From: Spartobacteria bacterium
GTDB taxonomy: Bacteria; Verrucomicrobiota; Kiritimatiellia; CAIQIC01; Lenti-01
Assembly (NCBI GenBank): GCA_009930415.1
Contig: RZYG01000006.1
Span: 1 to 34,950 of the forward strand
DNA length: 34,950 nucleotides
Direction: 5' to 3'
The position numbers and the translations under genes are program-made. Every line of letters starts with the position of its first letter. The stretch's first letter is position 1. Below are positions 17,173-29,100 of this stretch, piece after piece. Under the pieces are notes generated by a model. That model was not told the origin of the DNA. It was given only the letters and a program-made list of their open reading frames with translations, and made no database searches.

Positions 17173-20100
17173 CTACGGTACCCGTGGATCCGTCCCGGCC
17201 AGATATTCCGCGCCGTTGCTGGCGCCGTCGCCGTCGGCATCGGCCAGCCAATCGTCGACGAGCGCCAGTTCGTTGGTGCCCAGCGCGGAACGGTAGATCC
17301 GCAGGTCGTCGATCCGGCCGCGCCAATAGGCCTCGGGCACGTTGACGTGGCCGCCGCCGATGCGCAGCTCGGGCTGCCGGGCCGCCGTGAAGGCTTGCGG
17401 GGCGGCGGCGACTTCCCGGCCGTCCACGAACAGGCGGGCCTGGATGCCGTCGTGCGCCAAGGCGACGTCCACCCAGCGCCCCGCCCTGACGCCGCTCCAG
17501 TTGGTGGCCAGAACGGCGCCGACCGGCGCATTGCTGCTGCCGGCATAGCCGGCCAGCGCGTCCAAACCGGCCACGTAGCGCAATGCAAAGCCCGGCCAAC
17601 GGTTGGTCATGAACAGATAGCCGTCGGACACCACGGTCGGATAGACGTTGGTCCAGCCCGGTTCCTGCCAGATCACGGCCGTCACGGTGAACGGCGCGCC
17701 CGTCACCACGGCCGCAGCCGTCTGATCCACGGCCACATAGTCGTTCGCACCATCGAAACCCAGAGCCGTGCCGACGCCGCGGCCGGCCGTCCAATTGGTT
17801 TCCGCCATGGCAACCAACCGGGCCGGCCACAGGGCAGTTGCGCGGTTGGAGACGATGCCGTCCGCGGTTTCCTCGAAAGTCCAGCGAGCCGCGAGGCCAT
17901 GGGCCAACCCGCCATCCGAGGCCGGATTGAAGCCATAGTCCACTTCCCAGCCATCGGGCAGGCCATCGGCATCCGTGTCGGGAGCCAGCGGATCGGCGCC
18001 GTTCGCGATTTCCGGGCCATCCTCGAGACCATCGGCATCCGTGTCGGGGACCAGCGGCAAGGTCCCCCACCCGTACTCTTCCAGATTGATCAGGCCGTCG
18101 CCGTCGGGATCTTCGTCGGCATTGGCCACGTTCGCGTTCAGCCCGGAATCCAGCTCCCATTTGTCCGGCAGGCCGTCGACATCCGTGTCGGCCGCGAGCG
18201 GATTCGTCGCATGGGTCCAGACTTCGGCCCCGTCGCTCAAGCCGTCGTCGTCGCTGTCGGCATCGAACGGGTCGGTGCCGCGCGCGATTTCGTCGCCGTC
18301 CAGAAGTCCATCCGCATCCGGATCGGCTTGGAGGGGCCACGTGCCGTTGACGTATTCCTGGAAATGGGTCAGGCCATCGTCGTCGTCGTCGTCGTCTGCG
18401 TCGTCCAGCAGCGGATTCGTGCCGAAGGCCACTTCCCAGGCATCGGGCATTTGGTCGCCATCGGTGTCCATCAACAGCGGATCGGTGCCGTGGACCGCCA
18501 CTTCGTCGTAATCCGACAGGCCGTCGCCATCGGTGTCGGGATCGTTGGGATCGGTGCCCTGTTGCCATTCGCGGCCGTTGACCAGGCCATCCAGATCGGG
18601 ATCGCCCAGCCAGTCGTTGACCACCGCCAAATGGAAGGCATCCAGCGCGGAACGATAGATGCGCACGTCGTCGATCTTGCCGCGCCAGAAAGCGTCAAGC
18701 ACGTTGAGATGGCCGCCGCCGATCAGCAGTTCGGACTGCCGCACGGCATCGAAACCGTTTGAGGTCGTGCCGGCAAGCTGGCCCTCCACGTAGAGCCGGG
18801 TCCAAGTGCCGTCGTGCGTCAGGGCCACGTCCACCCAGCGGCCGCCGCCGATCGGAAGCCAATTGGTCGTCCCGGCCCCGTAGGTCACCGCGTTGCTGTT
18901 GCCGGCCAATCCGACCAGCCGGTTCTGGCCGGCATGGTAGCGCAAAACGTACCCGGGCACCCGATCGCCCGAGACCAGCCGCGCATCGGAGACCACCGTC
19001 GGATACAGTCCGGTCCAGGCTTCATCCTGCCAGATCACGGCGGTCACGGTGAAGGGCGCGGCCGTCACCACCGCGTGGCCGGCCGCTTGCGCGACGGCCA
19101 CGGCGTCGTTGACGCCGTCGAACCACAAAGCGCGGCCGCCCCGGCCGGCGATCCAATTGGTCTCCGTCATGAACCGCAACGTACCCGGCCAGTTCGTCGA
19201 GACCGCGTTCGAGGCGACGCCGCCGACGCCTTCGTCGAACGTCCAGCGCGCGGCCAACCCGTATTCCAGCCCGCCGTCCGACGTGAGATCCAGGCCGTTG
19301 TCCCGTTCCCACAGATCCGGCAACCCGTCGCTGTCGGAATCCGGTTCCCGCGGATGGCTGCCGTAGCCGTGTTCGAGCCAATTGCTCAGCCCATCGGCAT
19401 CGGCGTCGGCGGCGGCATCGTCCTCCAGCGGCAGCAGGCCGTACCGCACCTCCCAACCATCCCACATGCCATCGCCGTCCGAGTCCGGGTCCAGCGGATC
19501 GGTGGCGCCGGGAACCGTTTCCGCCGCATCGGACAACCCGTCGCCGTCCGTATCCGGGTTGGCCGGATCGGTGTGATGGAGCGCCACTTCGTCGCCGTCG
19601 CTCAAGCCGTCGCCGTCCGTGTCGGGATCCATGGGATCGGTTCCGTAGGTCGCTTCCAGTTCGTTGCTCAAGCCGTCGTCGTCGTCGTCGTTGCCGGCAT
19701 CGTCGGAAAGCGGATTCAATCCCACCGCGATTTCCCACGAATCCGACAAGCCGTCGCCGTCCGTATCCACGGCCAACGGATCCGTTCCCCACGTCACGAT
19801 TTCGGCATAATCGTTGAGGCCGTCGCCGTCGGAATCCGGATCCAGAGGCGCGGTGCCGTAGGTGATCGCCTCGGCGCGGTCGTTCAGCCCGTCGCCGTCC
19901 GTGTCGACCCGCGCGGGATGCGTGCCGTGCTGCAGGACTTCCGCAGCGTCGGCGAGCCCGTCGCCGTCCGTATCCCCAAGCGTCGGATTCGCGCCGGCGG
20001 CGTACTCCTGCAGGTTCGTCAGGCCATCCCCGTCCGGATCGCCGCCCGCGATCTCGTCCAGATGGCCCAAACGCAGGCGCTCCCACGCGTCCGGCAAACC

Positions 20101-23100
20101 GTCTCCGTCGACATCGGCCAACACCACGGTTTCCGGCGCGTTCGCCCACGTTCCGAAATAGCGATTGGTTTCCACAACCCGGCCGGCTTCGTCGAACGCA
20201 AGGACATGGAAGATGCCGCGAACCCGCCAATGCAGGGGCTGGCCGGCGGCCGGCATCGGCTGATCCAGCATGGACCAGTCGATCCGCGCAGTGGCCGTCA
20301 GCGTCCTCAGGTTGGTTGCGGAGAAATCCGTCGCGGCGCTGAACTGCCACTCGTAGGCCTGGGCCTGTTCCAGCGGCGCCCAGGCGAAGCGGATAATTGG
20401 ATTGGTCGTCGTGTCGCCCGTGGCGGAATGGCCTTCCAGCGGCGCCCAGAGTTTCGCGAACCGCTCGCGGGACCAAAGGTCGGCGACTTCCGGCACGTAA
20501 TGCGCGTTTTGATACGAACTGGTGTAGCCCGGCCGATTGACCAGCAGGAACGCGGAATACGGCACGACGAGGCTGGATTGGAATTCCGGCAAAACCGCAT
20601 GGGCCACGTCGTTCGACAGCCAATTCAGGTTGTACGTGGCGTTGGTGGCGCCGGGCGATACCGCCGGGAAGGGATAGGTGTGCGCCATCGCGTAGCTGCC
20701 GAAACCGGTGTTGGTGCCCATCACCTCTTTCAGACCCGCCAGTTGCAACTGGACGTCTTCTTCCACCCGCCGGGCCGTTGTTCCGTACGTGTAGCGCCGG
20801 CTGTTTTCCATCACCATCCAATCCAAATCGGGAATTTGCGAAAGCAGCGGCAGATTGATGGCGGCCCACGGTTTCCAGGCCAATTGCGGCGAAATGAACG
20901 CCACCATCCCCCGCCAGTGGGCGTTCGTGGCGTTGAGCGCGGCCAATTGTTCCGCATAGCCGGCCATCAGATGGGCGAACACCACCTGCCGCCATTCCCA
21001 CCACTGGGCCCAGTGGTCCGGATCGGTCGTGATCTCGAACCGGTTGGTGATGGCCTCATCCAGCACCAGGCGATAAGCCGCCGCGTTGGTCGCCTCCGCG
21101 GCCCCGTACCCCAGCGGAGAGACCGGGAAGCGGATGCCGGCATGCGCCGGGCCGTAGCGGGCGACGACATATTCCCGGAACCAAGCCAAGCCGTTGGTGC
21201 TGGCCGTGGGACTCCGCAGATAGGACCCGTCTTCCCATCCGTTCAGCGACGGTTCGTTGAAGAAGAAATAGCCGTAGTCCGAAAATACGGACAGGTCCAG
21301 CCGCCACTTGTCCAGGAAGTTGCTCACGGTGGTCCGATCGGCCACGTCGAACCGCGGCACCTCGAAGGAATCGTTGATGACCCACGTCGCATTGGTCAGG
21401 AATACGCGGATTTCCGCGCCGTTCGTCGTCGCGGCCAGGCATTCGGCCCGGTTCGGCAACGAATTGGAATAGCGGTAGCAAATCTTGGGTTCCAGATGGT
21501 TGGCGCTGCTGAGGGCGATGTCCAGGCCTTCCTCGTTGCCGATGGCGATGGCATCGCGGACGTTCGCCTCGATGATGTCCCAGGTCTTGGGGGCGGATTG
21601 GGCCCAGCCCATCCAGCTCATGGTTTTTTCCGCGGCGTCGGCCACCTGGGCATAGCGCCGGATCAGCACGCGCATCGCGTTGCTGGACACGAAGTCCGCC
21701 ACGCCCATCGGCCGCGTGATTTCCTGGATCAGCGTGCGCGGCCGGGCCCCGGGCGCCGGCGGGTCCTTGGCCCGCAGCGCGAACGTCGGCAGCGGGTTGG
21801 TGGCGGCCATCCCGTAGGCCGTCGGCCGCACGTGCGCGGCCACCCAGTCCACCTTGGCCGCATAGATTCCATCGGCCCAGGAGCCGAACCGAACGGCGTT
21901 GGACCGCACCACCCCGGACCAGGGGGCCGCCACGAACGCGGCGTTCCAATAATCGGTTTCGTATTCCCAGAAAGACGTGGTCAGCCGCGGATTGTGGACC
22001 AGCCCCATGTCCGCTTGATGGTCGATGCCGTTGACGAACAAGCGCATTTCGGCCGTGGGCCGACCCGTGTTGAATCCGCGCCAACTGGCCGTGATCCGGT
22101 TGGTCGCGTTCGACAGCAAGAACCCGCCGCCGACCAGGTTCGGATGGAATACGGCATGCCGGTTGCCGTCCGCATCCATCAGGATGAACTTCAGCTTGTC
22201 GTTTTCCAGGAAGACGTGGATTTCGTTGCCGGGATTCGAATCCCCGAAATGCGCCAGGTACTGCGGCGGATCCTCGGGCGTCCAATCCCGGGGCACGAAG
22301 AGCATATCCAGCGCGCCTTCGGATCCGGCGACGCCGGCATCCGCCCGGGGATCTTCGGCGGCGAGGAATTCCTCGCGGTTGCTGGCACCGTCGGCGTTGG
22401 CGTCGGCTTGGGCCTCGAACAATTCGGCCAGTTGCGCGGACGTCAGGGCGGTTCCGTAGATCCGCACGTCGTCCATCTTGCCCCGCCAGGCGGAATCCGG
22501 CTCGTTCACGTGGCCGCGGCCAATGCGCAGCTCGGCGTTGGTGGCCGGCACGAACACGTTGGTCCGGGCGCTCCAGAGGCTGCCGTCCACGTAGAGCCGC
22601 GTCGTGTCCTGCTCCTGGACCAGCGCGACGTGGGTCCAACGTCCGCCCCAGCGGGCACCCCACAAATCGGCGGCGACTTCGGCGACGGGCTGATCGGCGC
22701 TCCCCACCAATCCCATCACCTGGTCGCCTCCTTCCGTCACGCGCAGCGTGAACCCGGGCCAGTAGGCGTCGCCCCGCCAAGCGCCATCCGAAACCAAGGT
22801 TGGATACGGCGAAGCTCCCGTCTCCTGCCAGACCCAGGCGCAAACCGTAAACGAACCGCCCGTGACCACCGCGCCTTGAGCCTGCGCTACGGCCACGTAG
22901 CCGTTGGAACCGCCCAGCCACAGCGCCCCGCGGCCTTTGGCGTCGTTGGTCCATTGCGTGCCCGTCGCGCCGCGGATTTGGGCCGGATACTCGGCGCTGG
23001 CGGAATTGACCAGCGCGGTGCCCGCGCCTTCGTCGAAGCGCAACCACAACCGCAGGTGCAGATTCGTCGCCATTCCGGACAAGGGGTTGAATTCATAATC

Positions 23101-26100
23101 CACTTCCCAGCCGTCGGGCAATCCGTCGGCATCCGAATCCGCATCCAGCGGATCGGTCGCGAGCGGCAATTCGTCCCCGTCGTCCAAGCCGTCGCCATCC
23201 GTATCGGCCAAGAGCGGATGCGTGCCCAAGCCGCGTTCCTCCTGGTTGGTCAATCCGTCGCCATCCGGATCGCCGTCCGCGCCTTCGCGCCCTTCGCCGT
23301 CCAGCGCGTCCAGACCGGTTTCCACTTCCCAGAGGTCCGGCAAGCCGTCGCCGTCGGTGTCCGGATCCAGCGGATTCGTTCCGTACGTTTCGGCTTCGGC
23401 ATAGTCGTTCAGCCCATCATCGTCGCTGTCGGCGTCGAACGGATCGGTGCCGTGCGTCACGACTTCGGCGTAATCGTTCAAACCATCGCCGTCCGGATCG
23501 CCATTGCGCGGATCCGTGCCGTAGCCGTATTCTTGGAGATTCGTCAATCCATCGCCATCCGCATCGCCGTCCGCGTCGGGGACCGCCGGTTCAAAATCGT
23601 GGGCCACTTCCCACGCATCCGGCATTCCGTCGGCATCGCCGTCCGCGGACAGCGGATCGCTGCCGTGGAGGTCCACTTCGGCGCCGTCGGCCAGACCGTC
23701 GCCGTCGCTGTCGGCGTCGTTCGGATCCGTGCCCGCCTCCCACTCGCGGCCATTGATGAACCCGTCGCCGTCCGGATCGCCCAGCCAGTCGTTGACCGCC
23801 GCCAGATCGTTCGTCGAGAGCGCCTGCCGGTAAATGCGCACGTCGTCGAGCGCGCCCCTCCAACCGGATTCGTGCTCGTTGACGTGGCCGCCGCCGATCA
23901 ACAGTTCCGGCTGCAGCGCCGCCGAAAAGGCTCCGGCCATTTCCTTCGCCAATCGCCCGCCCACGAAAAGCCGGGCCGTGCTGCCGTCGTGCGCGAACGC
24001 CACGTCCACCCAGCGACCCGCCTGCGCCGGCAACCAGTTCGTCGCCGGCAATTGACTCAGCGAATTGGTTCCACCGACGTTCACTGTCATCGCGTTGGGA
24101 CCGCGCTGATAGCGCAGCGTGAAGCCCGGCCAATAGCCGCCCGTAAACTGGCCGTCGGAGATCACGGTCGGATAGTTCCCCGTCCAAGCCCCGTCCTGCC
24201 GGAGCACGGCCGTCACCGTGAACGGCGCGCCGGTCACCACGGCCGCGCCGTTCGACTGCGCGACGGCCACCCCGTCGTTCACCCCATCGAATCCCAGCGC
24301 GCCCCCGTTGCGGCCGACCGTCCAGTTGCTGGCCGCCATGCCGCGCAGAAGTCCCGGCCAATTCGACGAAACCCGGTTCGACGCCGTGGTTCCCGTCCCT
24401 TCGTCGAACCTCCAGTGCGCCGCCAGCCCGTAAGACAAGCCGCCGTCCGAAAGCGGGTTGAGCTCGTGCGCCAGCTCCCAGCCATCCGGCAAACCGTCCG
24501 AATCCGTGTCGGCCGCCACCGGATCGGTGCCGTGATCCTCGATCTCCGCGCGGTCCCCCAGGCCGTCGCCGTCCGTGTCGGAGTCCCGCGGATCCGTGCC
24601 CGCGCCGTATTCCTCCGCGTTCGACAAGCCGTCCCCGTCGTCGTCCCCGCCCGCATCGTCCACCAGCGGATCGAATCCGTTGTACAACTCCCACCCATCC
24701 GGCATCCCGTCGCCGTCCGTATCGGCCGCCTGCGGATCGGTGGTCGCGCCGTATTCCTGTCCATTCGCCAAGCCGTCGCCGTCGGGATCGCCCGCCGCAT
24801 CGTTCGCCAGCGGATTCAAGCCGTGGGCCGCTTCCCAGCCATCCGGCATCCCGTCGCCATCCGTGTCCGGCAGGTTCGGATGCGTGCCCAGACCGCGCTC
24901 CTCCTGATTCGTCAACCCGTCGCCATCGGGATCGGCTGCCGCGTCGGCGACCAGAGCGTCCGTGCCGTTCGCGATTTCCCAGGCGTCCGGCAGGCCGTCG
25001 GAATCCGTATCGTCCGACAGCGGATCCGTTCCGTAGGTGATGGCTTCGGCGTAGTCGTTCAGCCCGTCGCCGTCGCTGTCGGCGTCGAACGGATCCGTGC
25101 CCGCGGCGATTTCCTCGTCGTCTTCCAATCCGTCGCCATCCGGATCGCCGTTGCGCGGATTCGTGCCGTAGCCGTATTCCTGCAGATTCGTCAATCCATC
25201 GCCATCCGCATCGCCGTCCGCGTCGGGAACCGCCGGATGAAAATCGTGAGTTACCTCCCAGAGGTCCGGCATGCCGTCGGCATCGCCGTCCGCGGACAGC
25301 GGATCGCTGCCATGGACGTCCATTTCGGCGCCGTCTTCCAGCCCATCCCCGTCGCTGTCGGCCTCGTTCGGATTTGTGCCGGCTTCCCACTCGCGGCCGT
25401 TGACCAACCCGTCGCCGTCCGGGTCGCCCAACCAGTCGTTGACGGTCGCCAAGCCCGCCGCCGTCAACGCGGAACGATAGATGCGCACGTCGTCGAGCTT
25501 GCCGCGCCAGAAGGATTCGGGCGTATTGACTTGCCCGGCCCCCATCCACAATTCGGGCTGCATCTGGGCACTGAAGGGTTGCTCTTTCACGGAAACCAGC
25601 CCGCCATCCACGAACAGGCGCGCCTTGGTCCCGTCATGCGCCAGCGCCACGTCCACCCAACGCCCCGTCGAGACCGCCGCCCAGTTTGTCCGGACCAACT
25701 GCGCCCGCGGAGCGTTGCTGCTGCCCACCAGCCCCACCAGGGCATCCATGGAGCGTTGAACGCGCAGCGTGAAACCCGGCCAATAGACCCCGTCATAGGC
25801 GGCATCCGAAATCACCGTCGGATAGCCGCCCGTCCAGGTTCCGTCCTGCCAGACCACGGCCGTCACCGTAAAGGGCGCGCTCTTGACCACGGCGGCGCCG
25901 TTGGTTTGCGCGACGGCGATCCCGTCGTCCACGCCGTCGAATTCCAGCGCCCCGCCGTTGCGCCCCGTCGTCCAAGCGTTGGAAGCCATGCCGCGCAACC
26001 GTCCCGGCCAATTCGTCGAAACCCAGTTCGAGGCAAACGTGGCCAAACCGTCATCGAACGCCCACCGCGCCACCAAGCCCTGGGCCCGGCCGCCATCCGA

Positions 26101-29100
26101 CAGCGGATTGAACCCGTGGGCCACTTCCCAGGCGTCCGGCAGGCCGTCGCTGTCCGTGTCGGCGGCCAACGGATCCGTGCCGACCGCCGTCTCGGCGCCA
26201 TCCGGCAAGCCGTCGCCGTCCGTATCGGCCGCCAGCGGGTCGGTGCCGTGGGCGAGTTCCTGCCGATTGTCCAAGCCGTCGTCGTCCGGATCTCCGGCGC
26301 CGCCCTGGTCGCCGACGGCATTCGCCGGCTCGAGGCCGACGTCCAGTTCCCACGCATCCGGCAAGTCGTCGCCGTCGGTATCCGCCGAAAGCGGATCGGT
26401 GCCATGCGGATCGATCTCCGCTTGATCCCCCAGGCCATCGCCGTCCGTGTCCGACAACAGCGGATCGGTGCGATGCACCTGCACTTCGTCGCCGTCGTCC
26501 AATCCGTCGTCGTCGGTGTCGGAATCCAGCGGATCCGTTTCCTGTTCGTATTCCTCGCCGTTCGTCAGACCGTCGCCGTCGGCGTCGCCGGCTCCCGTCT
26601 CGTCCAAATCGCCGAAATGCAGGAGCTCCCAGTCGTCCGGGAGACCATCCCCGTCCAGATCCAAATCCGCCGCGTTCGGATCCGTCCCCAGCTGCCATTC
26701 CCGACCGTTCACCAATCCGTCGCCGTCGGGATCGCCGAGCCAATCGTTGACCGCCATCCATTCGTTCGTGCCCAGCGCTTGCCGATAGATGCGCACGTCG
26801 TCGATGGCCCCGCGCCAGAAAGACTCGGGCACGTTGACGTGGCCCGCGCCAAGGAGCAATTCCGGTTGCAAGCGGGCCGAAAATGCGTTGGAGGCCGACG
26901 CCACCAGCTGTCCGCTCGCATAAAACCAAGCCGTCGTTCCGTCGTGCGCAAACGCCACGTCCACCCAGCGATCCGCGCGCGCCGGCAACCAGTTCGTCGC
27001 AAGCAGTTGTTTCAGCGGCGCATTGCTGGCGCCGATATTCAGCACCAGGGCATTGGTGGCCCGCTGATAGCGCAGCGTGAAGCCCGGCCAAAAGCCGCCG
27101 GAATAGGCGCCGTCCGACACCACCGTCGGATAGTTCCCCGTCCAGGCGCCATCCTGCCGGACAACCGCCGTCACCGTGAACGGCGCGCCCGTCACGACGG
27201 CGCCGGCATTCGTCTGCGCCACCGCCACGTAGTCGTTCTGGCCATCGAACCGCAGTGCGCCGCCGTTGCGGCCCGCGATCCAGTTGCTCGCCGACGTATT
27301 GCGCAAAAGACCGGGCCAATTCGTCGAAATCCGGTTCGAGACGAAGGTCGCCGCACCGCCGTCGAAGGTCCAATGCGCGGTCAAGCCGAACGCCATGCCG
27401 CCATCCGAACGCGGATTGAATCCGTGCGTCTGTTCCCAGCCGTCCGGCAGCCCATCCGAATCGGTATCCACGGCCAAGGGGTCGGTCCCGTACGTTCCGA
27501 CTTCCTGGGCATCCGTCAAGCCATCGTCGTCCGTATCGGCGGCCTGCGGATCCGTTCCGGCGGAGAACTCCGCCAGATTGTCCAATCCGTCGCCATCGGC
27601 ATCCCCGGCGGCATCGTCCAGCCCCGGGTTCAGTCCGTGGGCCACTTCCCATCCGTCCGGCATTCCGTCGCCGTCCGTATCGGGGTCTTGGGGGTCCACG
27701 TCGTCCGCGTATTCCTGCGCATTCGTCAAGCCGTCGCCGTCGGCATCCCCCGCGGCATCGTCGGCGAGCGGATTCAACCCATGGGCGTGCTCCCATCCGT
27801 CCGGCAAGCCATCGGCATCCGTATCCGGCCAATTCGGATGCGTTCCAAGCCCGTATTCCGTTGCGTTCGTCAAGCCGTCGCCGTCGGGATCGCCGTCCGC
27901 GCCTTCGCGTCCTTCGCCGGCCAGCGCGTCCAGACCCACGTCCACTTCCCATCGATCCGGCAGCCCGTCCGCGTCGGTGTCCGGATCCAGCGGATCCGTG
28001 CCGTGCGTTTGCGTCTCCGCATAATCGCTCAGCCCGTCGTCGTCGCTGTCGGCGTCGAACGGATCGGTTCCGTGCGTCACGACTTCCGCGTAGTCGTTCA
28101 GCCCGTCCCCGTCCGGGTCGCCGTTGCGCGGATTTGTGCTGGAGTCGTATTCTTGGAGATTGGCGAGACCGTCGTTGTCCGCATCGCCGTCTGCGTCGGG
28201 TACCGCCGGTTCGAAATCGTAGGCCACTTCCCACGCATCCGGCATGCCGTCGGCATCTCCGTCCGCGGACAACGGATCGCTGCCGTGGACGTCCACTTCG
28301 GCGCCGTCGGCCAGACCATCGCCGTCGCTGTCGGCCTCGTTCGGATCCGTGCCCGCCTCCCACTCGCGACCATTGATGAAACTGTCCCCGTCCGGATCGC
28401 CCAGCCAGTCATTGACTGCCGCCAGATCGTTCGTTCCCAGCGCCTGCCGGTAGATGCGCACGTCGTCGATGGCCCCGCGCCAGAAGGATTCGTGCACGTT
28501 GACGTGGCCGCCGCCGATCAGCAATTCCGGCTGCAGCGCCGCCGAAAAGGCGCCGGCAGCTGAAACCGCGAGCCGCCCGTCCACGAAGAGCCGGGCCGTG
28601 CTGCCGTCGTGCGCAAACGCCACGTCCACCCAGCGATCCGCACGCGCCGGCACCCAGTTCGTCGCCTGCAATTGTTTCAAGGGAGCGTTGCTGCTGCCAA
28701 TGTTCACCAACATGGCGTTTGCTCCCCGTTGGTAGCGCAGCGTGAAGCCCGGCCAATAACCGCCCGCGTACGACCCGTCCGACACCGCCGTCGGATAGTT
28801 CCCCGTCCAAGCCCCGTCCTGCCGGAGCACGGCCATCACCGTGAACGGCGCACCCGTCGCCACGGCCGCGCCGTTCGACTGCGCGACGGCCACCACGCTG
28901 TTCAAACCATTGAATTCCAGCGCCCCTCCGTTGCGGCCGACCGTCCAGTTGCCGGCCGCCATGCCGCGCAGAAGTCCTGGCCAATTCGCCGAGACCCGGT
29001 TCGACGCCGTGGTGCCCGCTCCTTCGTCGAACCGCCAATGCGCCGTCAACCCGTAGGCCAAACCGCCGTCCGACCGCGGATCGAAACCATTCGCCTGCTC

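Noticed and set aside
18814-28563. 3249-aa plus-strand ORF (and related plus ORF 30970..33582)
   Set aside because: Antisense mirror of the LamG/TSP3 gene. GAC-GGC-rich codons read on the other strand as GCC/GTC and lack stops; the product is low-complexity AVxVRxxxxRI text with no recognisable domain or signal.
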